Assembly (NCBI GenBank): GCA_958496175.1
Contig: OY292275.1
Coordinates: 12,276,001 to 12,340,000 of the forward strand
Origin: Sisyra terminalis
Taxonomy: Eukaryota; Arthropoda; Insecta; Neuroptera; Sisyridae
Reading direction: 5' to 3'
Length of the DNA stretch: 64,000 nt
The position numbers and the translations under genes were made by a program. Positions 1-14,000 of this stretch are shown piece by piece (positions within the stretch are counted from its first letter, which is position 1; every line of letters starts with the position of its first letter). The notes below the pieces were generated by a model that did not search any database, was not told the origin of the DNA, and saw only the letters and a list, made by a program, of their open reading frames with translations.

Positions 1-1989
1 TAAACCTGCATTTCCTATGACAGTACACAAATCTCAAAGTAAAAATTTTATATGTTATTGTCTTTTTTTTTATATGATATGTCTTTCCTCCCTCCTTTTA
101 CAGCGCTTTGAAAAAGGATCCTCAAAAATGAGGAGGCAAACGGGAGACAAGTTTTCTCAAAAACCGGAAGTCATATCATGATTTTCCAAAAAATGTAGGT
201 TTTGGTAATGCGTCTTCTTGGTACTGAACCTCGAAAATCCGAAAAAAGTTGAAAATTCACAAAATGGCGCGACTTTGAAAAAAAGTTAAAAAAAACTACC
301 TTTTTTTGGACCTTTCCCCCTCTCCCACTTTGAGGGGGGAGGTTTGGCCAATTTCAGAGGTTCAGTACCAAGAAGACGTGTTGAACTATAACACTCTCCA
401 GTTTCAAGTCAATCCGTCGGATAGTTTCTGAGAAATCTTGTCTCCCAGTTTTAAAAAGTTGATTTCGAGAACAACGCATTTAAAGTTTTTTTAAGATATT
501 TTTTATGTTATTATCAATTTATTCAATTTTTGTCAGTGAAACTACATTAGTCAGCTATTCCAGGACCATATAATATATCGACAAATCCTTTCAACACGTT
601 ATTCTTGAATGTTATAAAAAGACATTTAAGGAAAAAAAAAATCGAAATTTTTTTTTTCTGACGGTGATCCACCCTTAAATACATCTTCACGAGTTTTGGT
701 GCTAAGAAGGAACTTGCTTATATGGTATCGTGCTTAAAAATCTCTGATTTAACCAAAAAAAAAAATAAATAACTAAAGAATAAAACACCGAATTGAACTC
801 GGTGGTACAGGTACTTCTATATATAAACATTAAACAGGTATAAACAGAGAAAAGAAGAGATGGTTTTTTTTCGATCGAATAATAAGTTATAGTTTCCGTT
901 AAGATATTCAATCAAGCTTTATTTATGTTGACGTATCTTTGTTAAATGAACTAATGTTTTTTGTTTACTGTAACAGTTTTAATAAATTTTAATTTGTTTA
1001 AATAAGGTTTATTTATGTTATCATTGAGTTTCCGAATAATGTGCAGAACTCGAGAATGTTTTCCGGTTTAGTTTGCTCATTGAGTGTGCAAGACAAGACT
1101 ACAACTGTTTCAAGAAATTAACTTGGTTTTTCAACTTCTTGTTGACTGACTTTCGAGTATAAAGATAAATAGTTTCAGTTTACTCTAAAACAATATTGAG
1201 TTAAAGAAGACTTTCATTAGAACAATGCAATAACATTTATTTATAGATAGATACATAGAGCCACGCTATATTATTACAAAAAGCTCGGTTTGAAATTATT
1301 TCCAATGCATTGCTATCGAAACAAATTGGACGAAACGGTTGTGTTGTGTTTTAGTTAGTCATTTGAAAAATTAATTGTTTGCTTTGTTTGCTCTCTATTA
1401 ATTTCCTCGTTATTCTCTGTGAAGTATTTTATTTGAATTTATTCAAATTGCAGATGCAAAAATGAATTGTGAAAGAAATGCGTTGTAATGAAATGGCTTT
1501 AATTAAAACATTGAAAACTTTTCATTCCATTTGCAATGTGGTGGGCTTGTGCGGCGAAAAATTACGAGGCCTCAATAACAATGCAAAACTTGACTAGAAT
1601 AAAATATTTAAAATGAAATGAAAAACGTCAACGACAGAATGAAAGCTTTTCCGATTGGTAAACTTATACGAAAGTCTTCTTACGTCGTCCGTGCGCCCAT
1701 ATAGGTATATAGTACATTACGTTATAGATTTTTTCCAGAAAAATTTAAATTATTCTTTCCATAAAGTTTTGATATGTTTATTTATTTCAGTGAAATGGAA
1801 ATCAGAAAAGTGATGGAAATTTATATTTTTCCCCCAGTGTATGAGAAGCGAGTTGAGCTTTATTATTGTTGTGCTCGTTTCGTATCAATTTCACAAATGA
1901 ACAATTTTATTTTATATTTCCTGGTTCGAATGTGTGTTTCGGGTAAAAAAATTCCACGTTTTAATGTTGTTGTTTGGTTTCTGTTGCAG
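1..1989. other. Upstream intron or 5' region of the RGS gene
   Basis: AT-rich sequence with one small foldback (142-446). No coding exon, promoter or CpG cluster recognised. It probably belongs to an intron, because the first visible exon is preceded directly by an acceptor. Confidence 0.5.
142..446. repeat. Small foldback repeat
   Basis: Positions 211-232 and 357-378 are perfect 22-bp inverted copies. The outer blocks gggagacaag (142-151) and cttgtctccc (437-446) are mirrored on the same axis near 294. The spacer is AT-rich with a C-run and G-run. This looks like a MITE or foldback remnant. Confidence 0.6.
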
Positions 1990-2086
1990 ATGGAGGGGCT
2001 GGTCAGGGAGATGCAGGATCCAGTTAATGGAGTGCCCGTGGGTTGTCAAAAGTTGTTTCTTACTTCAATACCGTCGGTTTTTCTGG
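1990..2086 (+). CDS. RGS exon 1 of the model (start of DEP)
   Basis: Follows a cag acceptor at 1987-1989 and begins with ATG in frame. It encodes 32 residues including MQDPVNGVPV and IPSVFL, typical of the start of an R7 DEP domain, plus one base of the next Gly codon. The donor is G|GTAATT. Because an acceptor precedes the ATG directly, this is probably an internal exon with more coding sequence upstream, which I could not locate. Confidence 0.85.
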
Positions 2087-5000
2087 GTAATTTTCTCACT
2101 TTTAATATTAACATTTCCCACTAAATTCCTTCCATTCTTTTTTAAATGGACTACTGATTTTTATTTTATTTTAATCCTTAAGTCAATTTTTATTTAAATC
2201 TTTAGGAATCACATATTTTTATTGCTCCCATAAAATTAGCTGAAATGATAATCTTGATTGAAGATAACACATTTTTATAAGTATATGTTCATGATTTTTA
2301 CTGCTAGATTCTTTATCAACTTTGTATTATCAGGGCGTTATCAGTACTTGGAAATTGGAATTTGGACCCACTAAATCATAGGACGTTGATCGTAACTAGA
2401 TTACGGTTGCCACTGTATAAATTGTTATCTTACTTATAATTTCCGCTGGACATATTGAACTTTAATTTTCACAAGTGAAAAGTAGAGAAGGTTTTATTTT
2501 TTATTTATTTTTAAAATTGTAATGCTAAATAAAAAATATTTTATACTAATTGATGCCGTATATCGATACGTCTGCGGCACGTATATGGTATCTTTTAAGA
2601 TTAATAATTAAGATTTGTATATCAAAAATTTTATATCTTTACATAATTGTATTCTTATCTAAATATTAATATTTTAACGTCTGGTACAAGGCGTTCATTC
2701 TGAAATATTGATTTCAAAAAAACAAAAATTATTGCAAATGCTTTGTAAGGTTTAAAAATATCCAATGACATTCAATATAAATATTTAAATTCATATTTTT
2801 TACCCCTTCTGCGTAGGATGCATGCATACAACAATTACCTTACTTTAAATTTTCGCGAAAACATTGTATATGGTGTGGATACCGATATTTTAAATTTTGT
2901 CAAAAAAAAATAATAAAAACTTGATTTATACCTATTTACATTTTTCCCGTGTTTTTTAAGACTCAGAGGTGACGAATCCATGGCTCGTGAGAGTCCCGAA
3001 ATGACTATTATTTCGGTTCGAAAGATTCATCACACGTTTGCAAAATATTTTTTTTTGTAATGGCCAAAGTGGTGAAAACCAATATTTTAAAAATTTACCT
3101 GCCGTGTATCGAAATCAAATATGAAGATAAGTAATTTTTATGTGGTTTTCGCAATTATGATGCATTTCCAACGAGGCCCACAGCATCATTTTGATTGGTC
3201 ATCCCTGATATAACCGATTAGTATAAATATTTTTTCTTTAAAATAAATTTATAGTACTATTTTCTTCAAGAGCAACTTTTTGGGTTTTAAAAGCCACTAT
3301 TATAAGAAAAATAAAACAGGAATATGTAAGAATTAAACCTAAACCTTATACTTATTATGCTAATTATAGTTAAACTTTATTGAAAATAGTAAATATTGGT
3401 TTAAATTTAAAAACAATGGAAATTTTTTTAAAACCTGTCGAATCATACGACAATATAGATTTTTTTTTCATTCTTCAGTTTTACGTAAGGTAGAGATTGC
3501 CTTATTATTTTTATGTAGGTACTGATATAAAACCAACAATGACTAGAACATCGTTTTCTATCTTAATAAAAAATTTCATAAAAATCGGTTCATCTGTTTT
3601 TTAGTTACAGAAATATATAAAGACTGGCATAAAAATATTAAAACAGTAAATTTGGAATAACGGAATCTTAAAACAGTCGCTAACTTTATATGTATCTACT
3701 GAATTGGGATTTAATCAATTTGGTCACGACGTCTAGTTGCCAAGAAAAGCACTAGTTTTTATGTGCATTCTAATATCCAACTATGCCAAGTAGTTAACTA
3801 AAATTAAATTAAAAATCCAAAAAAAAAATATTTTTGAAATTGAAGTTTTAATATTAGTTTTTTGTATTAAAAAAAGGAGGGTTTGCAGTACATAAATAGT
3901 AAATGGTCAGGACAGTAAACCATATGAAAATGTAGAAATAAATTATCTTATTAAACCTAATTTTGGTAGCAATTTTGTTTACATGAAAAATATTAAAAAA
4001 AAAAAAAGAACATTTTTCCTCCCCTCAAAAATGATCTTTGAATTACGTGGATTTCTTTTAAATGATAACATTATAATTAAAGCCCACAACATAGCTACTT
4101 GTATTTTCATTATTTAACCACATTTTATTAAGTAAATATCTAGATTGAAAATTTTTTCCTGCGTTTATAAATTTTTTTTGAGGAGGATTTGATTTGATTT
4201 AGTCAAAAATTTCTTTTATAGGAAATTAAAAATATATTAAAATGAGAGTATAATACAAACTCACTATAAACTTATATGCAATTCTTTGGTTACACACAAT
4301 ACGTAGCCATGTTTTTTAAGCCTCGCCTACTGGTCAGTACTCAATATGGTTAGAATTTTGTACATTAATAGTATAAATATATGAATTTAGTAAAAAGCTG
4401 ATGTTATTTTGGCCTTAAAACACTACACAGTTTGACACTTTAATTATATTGCAGTGCTATTTTTATTGTTTGCCATGGCAATACTTTTGCTCTGACTTCA
4501 AATTCCCATCGAAATATTTATTCAAGTTTTATAATCGTTTTTAAAGTTTCATCATAATCAGTTCTTTGATAAGTAAACTTGAAATTTCAATTGTTGACCA
4601 TATGTCGTTACATATAAACTTTGTCACCCCTTTTCTCCCTGTTAGGAAATTAATTTTCAAAAATTCGTTCTTATCGAATGCTTACATCATATAAGGTATG
4701 TACTCTCCAAATTTTATGGCTCTACGACCAACTGCTTAGGTTGTACATTGATAGATCATAGATGATAAAAATCAGATCTCAGCTTTTATATTTTTTTAAA
4801 TAAGAAGAAAATTGATAGATCATTCATTGAGTAAGTCAATCAGGACAAGGTGATTATCCTTTTTTTCCAATGTGGATATATTTTTGAGATATTATCCTGT
4901 CTTAAGTATTGACTAATTTGAATCATCCGTTTCATATGAGTATTCAATTAAGGTGTGATTGGTCTCTATTTATAACTTGATAACATTGTTGCAAATATCT

Positions 5001-8000
5001 TTCGAATTTTGGAAGACTTGAAAAAGATACTTCAATAATTAAACGTTACCACTACAAGGTAACTATAGTGCAAGGTTTATAAAATACACAGGTGGCCTCA
5101 TGGTGGCTACGTGATGGATATGTGACATATTCAGAAGAAATTCGTACATATCTTCAGACTGATTCAATTTCAAAATTCTTCGTATGACGTCATTTTTTTT
5201 CTAATGGAGCAACCTGTGTAATTTACAAACCTTGACTATAGTGACCCTAATTTAACTTTTTTAACAAACAGGAGAAAAACAGAGAATTAAACTTAATAAT
5301 CTTTATTTATAATGTGAGATTTTTCCTCTGCAACAAAAAAAGTAAATTTCACTCTGATGGGATAATGTCAAGTCAATTTGATCAAATAAGTGGTAAACGA
5401 TGACACTACTTTACTCTCCTAGTTTGGCAAACCAAACGCTAAAACCCTCCATAAAGTGATTACGTAAATCTTTCGGGAAATATCGCAATTCCGGTCACTG
5501 CATCTAATGCAAAGTCATTTAAATACTGAAAGTTAAACAACCGGATTACAAATTTAAATTAACACATCCATTTAATATTAGAAACTTCATCGTTTCAAAA
5601 AAATAACGCCTTTGCATTTCACACGGATTTCACTTAAAACAATTCCATGTTTACAAGTAATTATTGTTGTGGAAATAATTAAAAGTGAAACAACCCCATC
5701 AAGCAAAATATGAAATTCCTTCATTCGTATTTCGTATTTTTAAATAATTTTAATTATCAAACTCACTTTAGCGAGTGTAAGGGTTTTTTTTGGGATTTTT
5801 TTTTACGTGTTTTTACCTTTTTTTCAGTTATTCAAATAGTTAAAATGTAATATTCATTTACGACTGCGTCTGTGGATGTGCTTTTTTCTGAATTCCCGAA
5901 AGCGGTTTTTTGGGCTTACGCAACTTTTCCGTAATCATTTGTTATATATGTACTGGGAATAGTAAAGCGTAATGTTTGTTTAATATGGGGGTTGAATCTC
6001 TGTCAAGGCGTTTAAGGCCTTTATCATTTATTCAAAGGGTAGAAAGTTTAGGCTTGGGCGACGTTTTGAGCTTTTTTGTGAATGTAAATATTATTATAGA
6101 CATGTCATGTCATATTACTGTACATAAGTATAACGTCTTTTGCAAATTTTATATTTATGACACAAAGCTTGGATGTTTGTGGAAGTATATCATTTTGATT
6201 TACTGTTTCAATGGAATAAAACAATTTGGTGGCAATCAATAATGTCGTCCTGTTTCTACACTTTAAATCCATTGAATTTTTGTGATGTATTATAAACAAA
6301 AAGCTCAACATCAATCTTCTCAAAAAGTGCAGTAACAAAGAAAAAAGTCTATACACAGCAATGGTTTTTTTTTTAAATTTGTTTGTTAAGTTCTACATAT
6401 ATTTCATTTTGGCGCTACCCCTTACACCAGTGGTTTCCAAACTTTATGTAACTACGACGCCTTAAAAATATTTGATCATATGGCACCTCTTTTCAATTTT
6501 ATAATATACTGCAAATCCATATATACATGTAAATATACCTATGCACAAGAAAAAAACGAATAACTATATATCGTTGATGTCTTTTGTTGAAATAAATTTG
6601 CTGCCTATAAGCACTAAGTTTATCAAATATCTTCAAAATCCTGGCTAATATTTGCGCTTCCCCTTAGACTATTCCACGGCTCCCGAAGGAGGTGCCCCTC
6701 CCAATTTAGCAAACGTTGCCTTACCCATTAAAAGTAATGTTATGTTTTTGGAACAAATAAAAGCTTTTTGTAAAAGTATTGAATATTTTTAATTTTTTAT
6801 TCAAACCCAATCATATCAAAATATAATAAACTAGTAGTTGCCCGTTGCATTTGCAACTAATGGTTTTGTCTCAATAAAATGTTTAATATGAGATAATGAT
6901 AAGTTTATCAACAATCGAAATTTTAAATTTAATAATCAGTGTTGTTAATATAAAAAAAAGTTTATCTAAAATTATATTAAGAAATAAAATATAAGTGTTT
7001 TTTTTTATATCGTTTTAATAACATTTTAAATAACGTCATCTCACTAAATTAGTATGAAAGTTTAATACTTATGTAGGACTTATGCCAAATAGGCGATTTT
7101 AAATTTTGGTTCATTTTTCAACAATCAAACTTTTTGAAATCTATTTTTTATGAACCAATGTTTGTGATCTGGAGTAATTATATATTCGGCTGAAAAGCAT
7201 TATATATTTCCACTGTCAATTCAAATATAAAATCTTCGATACTAACTTTTTTTCGGTAATTAAAACAATTTGAAAACCAATTATTGTTATTGAAAATAAA
7301 TAAAATATCCATATTTACTTCCACGCTTTTCACCTATTTCCAACAATTTTGTATATACAACGTCCAAATGTGTGAAATCGAATAGCTTTTTAGTCATTAT
7401 TTCATAAAGAAGGTCATTATTTTTTTTCGTCTTACATTGTATTTTCAAATATAAATGCACATTTGTGTCGATGAAATTTGAAAAGTGTTTTCTTTATACA
7501 ATGCAGATATATAATAAGAAGGTTTTAGAAAATTTCTCCCCTAAAAGAGTGAAAAACGGTAGCAAAGTTTGTAAGGGATAACGTTTAATAAACAATCGAA
7601 ATTTCAAATTTAATAATCAATCAAAGTCCGTTAAAAGCGAAACGTTATTACTGCTTAATATAAAACAAAGTTGAATTATTATTAGAAACAAAAACTTAGG
7701 GTCTGCTTAAACATTTAAACTCTGATAAGTAGATATATCTGAAAAGGTTAAGTTTATAAGTGAACATCATGTTTTTTGGCTTTCACATATTGTAAACCTG
7801 AAAATCCGAAATACGTATTCACAAATAAATACATTAGTGAGTGAGTATCCTTACCAACGTTTTGAATACGTAAGTGGGGATAACAGAGCGCATGCGCATA
7901 GCCAATTCTGCATAGACGCATGGCAAGATAGCCAATTTATATCAAAATATAATAAATATTATTAGTAATTTAATACTTCGGAAATGATGAGGTAAAGTAG

Positions 8001-11000
8001 TGGTTAATGATGCACAGTACTTTTATCAAAACAATATGTAACATTTATTTACAATTAATTTCTTAGTTTTAAAAAAAATTGCGGAAACTTATTTGTACTC
8101 TAAATATTTTTTGCAATTATCTAGGGTAGAGTGGAATTTAAAGGTCCACTTTAACTATTGCGTATTATATTGTGAAAACCAACCTTATTAATATAAAACC
8201 TATATTGCTAATCAAACAAACAAATATCTGGACATGATTAATTTAATTTTTAACGGAATCATATATATAGAAATTTGTCATTTTACATTTTTTCTAGACT
8301 TTGTCGTCTGTCTCTTTTTGCCCCTTAGTAGGGGCAAAAAGGGACGGCTACGGGTCAAAAAGATCCTGTATTTATTTTAAGTATTTAACAGGTGATATGA
8401 ATTAATAACAGTATTTGAATCAATGAAATCTTTTTGTATTTTCATTTGGAAAATTTTATTACAGTCATTTTAAAGATAACATAAAACTCTTCTTTCTTTA
8501 AATTAATATTGACATTACTTGTAACATAAGTAATTTTTTTATACCTTTATCTTAACTTAATAAAACTCATCGTTTCCTGAATCAGAATTATAACAATTGA
8601 AGTAAAGAACCCACAGTTAGAAATACAGTTTTCATGGGTCCATTGCTTGCAAAGATGGCGTTGAATCCAACCTTCACGTGGCTGGGTAAGGAAAAGGTCC
8701 ACGTGGACCTTTATACCCCAGTTACTGTCAAGTGTTTTTACTAGGTTATAACTAGTTTACTGTTTAAATTAGCTAAAAACAAATAATAAATCCTGAAATA
8801 CCACTAAATCTCTTATACTGTTACATTATGTTTTAGTCTAGTCACTGCAATATTACTGCTGGAAACCGAAAAGAATAATAATTAAAAATTTTACTTTCGT
8901 AAAAATATCGAGGTGCCCTTGTAAATCTCCTATCTGTGATGTAGCTTAACTGCCAGGATGGCCTCGAAATGTTTTTTTACTACTCATCCATATCATTATA
9001 GTTAAATAGAGCAATATGCCACTACTATTTTAGATATTCATGGTGGACCTTTATACTCGCGGACCTTTAAGCCCCACTCTACCCTATAGAAAATTTATAC
9101 AAAAAATTATGTGTTCTTCCCTAATCTAAATAAACATGGAATACGACATGAATGTAAACTAAATCAATGCAGAGATTTAATGCAATTATTATAAATTACT
9201 TTGCGTCACTGCAAAGGAATTAATCTATTCCTAGATAGGATAATTGCACACGTTTTCTACGTCTCTGCATCGCTCCAACACTTTTTCTCCGTTGATCCCC
9301 AATTTAATAAATGGAATAAATTCCTGAACTAATTAATAGAACACAACACAGAACATAAATCCAAATTAATGGAAGCTAATTCAAACTTAGTTTTTGTCGA
9401 TACGGTAAATCTAATTTACCAGAAATTATTGATGGGTAATCCCCTTTTATTTCATTAAAAACTTTGATTAAAATTCACTTGGCAGTTTAAACCAACAACA
9501 AAAAAAAAATATGTTTTAAGTTTTTTCCACATCGTTTTTCACACCAAACTAAAGTAATTTTCTATGTTACATAGTTTCTTTATTGAACTCAACTTTCATC
9601 ATTTTCCTATTTATTCTCTCATATTTTGACACAAATGATTTATATTCCTTTCATTATTCTTGTCTTGTTTTTACACCAACTAAAATAAAAAGATTTTTTT
9701 TAATTTCCTCAACACCAGAATAGCAGAACAAAAGATAGAAGAGCAATAAACAATGGAGATTTTTTTTTCAATGTTAGTAATATTTTTTTTTTCGTTATAG
9801 GTTACGATCTGATTGAATGGCTTATGGAACGGCTTGGAATTGAAGAATCAGGTAATTAACAAGTTGAAATTATTACAATAATATTGAGGTTTGATATTTC
9901 ATGAGAAATTTCACTTCGTTCAAAAATAATATTCGATTTGTTTACATTTCATTTCCAATAAAATATCTCAAGATATAATGTTAAATATATTTCTTTAATT
10001 TGGAGATTAAAGCAGGGAAATTTAAATTTTATATTTCTTTTCTTTTTTTCTGATTTACAGAAGCGTTGAATATTGCCAATTTGTTATGCCAGTATGGATA
10101 CTTCTTTCCGGTTAGCGACTCAAGGAATTTGGTTGTCAAAGACGATAGTTCGCTGTATCGATTCCAGGTAATACTATCAAAATTTTATAAAATTGCATTC
10201 CTGAAACAATAATATTCAAAATACAATCAAGCCTAGATTTTTTAAGTTATTATAACTCAGTTATTGCCCTAACTATCAAGCTTTGGAGGCATTTTTGCGA
10301 TTGATTAATTCTTTGCAATCAGGTGATCTAGGTTTTAGATAATTATAGTTTAAGGATTGGTAAAGTTATAACGTATTTACGGAATTAAAGGCCGATAGTT
10401 TTACTAATGAAAAGGAAGACTTTATCCTTAAGATAGTTATTGAACTTATAAAAATGTATCAGTAAAATATATCTTACACATTTGTCCTACATAATTCATC
10501 ATTCTTAGGTAAAAATAAGCATGTTTTCTCTATTTTCCGGGTAAAATTTTATCCTCAAAATAATTATCACTATCCAGATGTAAAAACACCGGCTTTTACT
10601 GTCTTTTTTTTGAGATCTTATCGAGAAATCCAAATCTATAGCTTCCAAATTTAGGTAGGAAAAAATTACGACCTTGAATTGATGTCATTAAAATTGAACA
10701 TAAGGAAAAAAAGGTTTTCGAAAAAATATTCCTCAACACCTCAAAGAAAATAATTGTATGCTCCAATGATTGAATCTTCCTAAAATTAGTTTATACAAGT
10801 ATTCATGCCATTTTTGTTCAACTACATAATTACACCATTGTGCTGGTATATTATACTACTTCTGGAAACAATTTAAAAAAATAAATTTAAATAAAATAAA
10901 ATATATTTTTTTTAATTTTTCTGATATTTTTGTTACATTATTAGATAAAGAATTTAAACTATGAAAAGTTGTTTTGATAGTGTAGTAATTACTCTTATTA

Positions 11001-14000
11001 TGTTTATAAATACATTTTCATTAAGTGCTTCGAAATGGTGCAGAACTATATCGTCTATCTCTGCATCTAATTAAGTAGATGCAGCATAGTATTAGCTTTT
11101 GGCTTTCAATTTAAGCTTTTAACTTTTAACAATAAATTTTGGAATTTTTATAGTTTAATTTAAAACAAAAATAATCAGATTAAATCCGGTTTTGTGGATA
11201 AGTTACACATTTTGTGAGTAAAAAGTAATTTGATAATAGTTTTCGGTTCAATATATCTGTTTTTTGAATAGAGTTCCTTTAAATTTTTGCTTAAAGATAG
11301 ATGAGGGTACTACTTTAACTTAAAAAAGTTTAGAAATGAAACTTAAGAACGACTTAAAAATATGATTATTAAGTTTCTAAAGTATAAAGCTTTTTAAGCT
11401 TCAATAGGAAATTTGAGCTTTTCAGTGATTTCTAAAGCTTTGAACTGTATTAAATATACTATATCTTCAAAGTGACTAGAAGTAGTATGCAGCAATTATG
11501 TGAAAAATAAGAGTTTTTTTCTCACATTAATATAATTGTTGTTTGAATTTGGGTAAAACCTTTCAAGTAGTAATAAATCTTTTTTCCCTTAGCTCTTATC
11601 GGAATTACAACGGAGGGTTAATTAATATTTCGACCGTAACTAGTTTTTACGACCGAAACAGAATTCGGCATTAGGCTTAGTTTTGGTCGAAACTTCCATA
11701 TAAAGTCATCTTTTCGTTCGAAAAAAAAGTTAATCATTTTAAATAAGTCTTTACTTTTAAATCTTATAGGTTCTATGGACCTATAGGATATAGGTTAGGG
11801 TGTTTTTTTTTGGGACTATTTTTTTTTTGCTCCCATGCCGAAATTTTGTTGAAAATACTTCAAATAAAATTCCCTAAAAGTTTGAGCTCTTAATATTAAG
11901 ATTAAGTACTCGCTCACAGCGTGTGAATATTTTCCATTTAAAATACATGTAAACTTTGATTTTTTTTTTAAATTTTTATAGCTCAGCGGCATTTTACGGT
12001 ATCGCCTCGCTCAAAGTCGGGATTTTTTTACAATTGTATGCTCTACAAAAGTGCCTATTTTTAATAAGGAATAAAAAATCAATATTTTCTTAAATTTTAC
12101 TCAATAGTCCGTAAAAATTTTATAGTAAGAGACATTCAAGGCTCAATATCTCGAGAAATATCGATCTTAGCAATTTAGTTTTCTGGAACTTTTTTGTAGG
12201 AAATCAACTTTCCTATAAATGTGACATTTACATTTTTTCTGTAGGTCTTGTAATTCATGAGTTACTGAGAGAAAAACGAGAAATCTATGAAAAATCTAGG
12301 TTTAGTGACCCGTACTACCTCGCCCATGTAAATTACGATTTTGCCGCAATAGGCACTTTTGTAGAGCATACAATTGTAAAAAAATGCCGACTTTGAGCAA
12401 AGTGATACCATAAAATGCCGCTAAGCTATAAAAATTATAAAAAAAATCTAAGTTTACGTCTATTTTAAATGGAAAATATTCACACGCTGTGAGCGAGTAC
12501 TTAATATTAATATTAAGAGCTCAAACTTTCAGGGAATTTTTTTTGAAGTATTTCCAACAAAATTTCGGCATAGGAGCAAAAAGTTTATAGGTATTTATTA
12601 TACATTTTGTCTTTAAAATTTAAGCTTATCATGAATATAATGTATTATTATCTATTTTTTCTTCAAATAACTTGTTTGTGCTGAAATAAGGGGTTGATTT
12701 GAAAGAAATGCAACTAATATTTGTTTTTAATATAAGTTACAAAGAATATAAAAAAAAAGGTTAAAAATAAAATTACTTTTTATCTAATACGTTTAATTAC
12801 ACAAAACAGAAATAACTCTTTCTAACATACTAAAAATAAAATATTTTTTTTGAACTGATCATTATCAGTATTCATAATTGAACAATCTAAAATTATAAGT
12901 GAGGGTCAATAATTTTTCAATATTTCTCCTTCACGAATTCAGTTTCGGTTCCGGTTGTAGTTTCAGCTTGACGACAGCCGAAACCGAAACTCATTTTTCT
13001 GTCGAATTATTGCCAAAACCGAAACCGAAAGTTCGGTCGAAAACTGGTCATTTTTTATTTTTAGAGGAATTCACTAATTTCTATTTGATTTTCTTGCAGA
13101 GTCCTTACTTTTGGCCGTGTCAAACCCGTACTCCCGACAACGTTGAATATGCAATTTACCTGGCGAAACGAACTTTACGAAACAAACAACGCCACGGCCT
13201 CGAGGACTACGAAGTCGAATCACTGAACAATCTACGAAAAAATTTGGCCAACAAGTGGGACTTTATTACACTACAGGCAGAAGAACAGGCAAGTGTATTA
13301 TATAATAGTCTACGGCTCAAATTTTATATCACTTTTAAATTACACATATTTTGCTGTATAATTTTCTAGAATATTTTATGCATAAATGTGTCATATTTCC
13401 TTCGTAACCCACGTCGAAAATTACGACACGTGTGACACATTGAAACATGAGTCACTGTAATTATATGAAGAATAATTTAGAAAATTAAACGTAAATATTA
13501 GGTGGAACGAGAAAAACCTTGATGTTAGATACTTTCCATATTGTTATATAATATTTAAATGAGTGGATGTTGTTGAAAGTTGCGATGTTGCTGCCCGAAA
13601 TTCACGGAAAATTTCCCGAGACGAACACTGTGACACGTTAAAGACACTTTACAGTAGCCGGAAATTGAACTAGCTTTTATTCAAAAGCTCTTTTCTTGTG
13701 AATATCTTGACATTCAATTGGCAAAACGTTTCGACTTGACATAATATATAAAAAACAGTATATCGCAAATAGTTTAACGGAAAAATTTCTCGTAACCTTT
13801 TCACTTATTTTCTGTTTTATAACAAAAAAAAAATGAAATTTCTTTATAAAAATATTACATGTGACTCTTGAAATATAAGTATACCTATGTATGAACGATA
13901 GGGAGAAATATGTCAACGTAAAAATATTTTAAATGGGGTAGAAGTTATCGCGATGCTTTCAGCGTTTTTGTATGTATTATTGAAAGCTCTATAGGACAGC

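Larger units (their letters stand above)
2087..9800 (+). other. RGS intron 1
   Basis: GT-AG intron of 7.7 kb. 2087-6427 is AT-rich with no recognisable gene. The distal part holds a hAT-like end (6428), Helitron-like fragments (6831-7700) and a TIR element (8124-9084). Confidence 0.7.

Noticed and set aside
1774..2124. 116-codon ORF as a whole gene
   Set aside because: Only 1990-2086 has homology; the rest is intron sequence read in frame.
12945..13050. Tract rich in ccgaaac as a regulatory array, similar patches at 11630 and 63180
   Set aside because: Short, irregular, and probably the remains of an old repeat; no defined ends.
12899..13369. 156-codon ORF as a separate gene
   Set aside because: Its real content is RGS exon 4 (13100-13288); flanks are a ccgaaac-rich repeat and intron.
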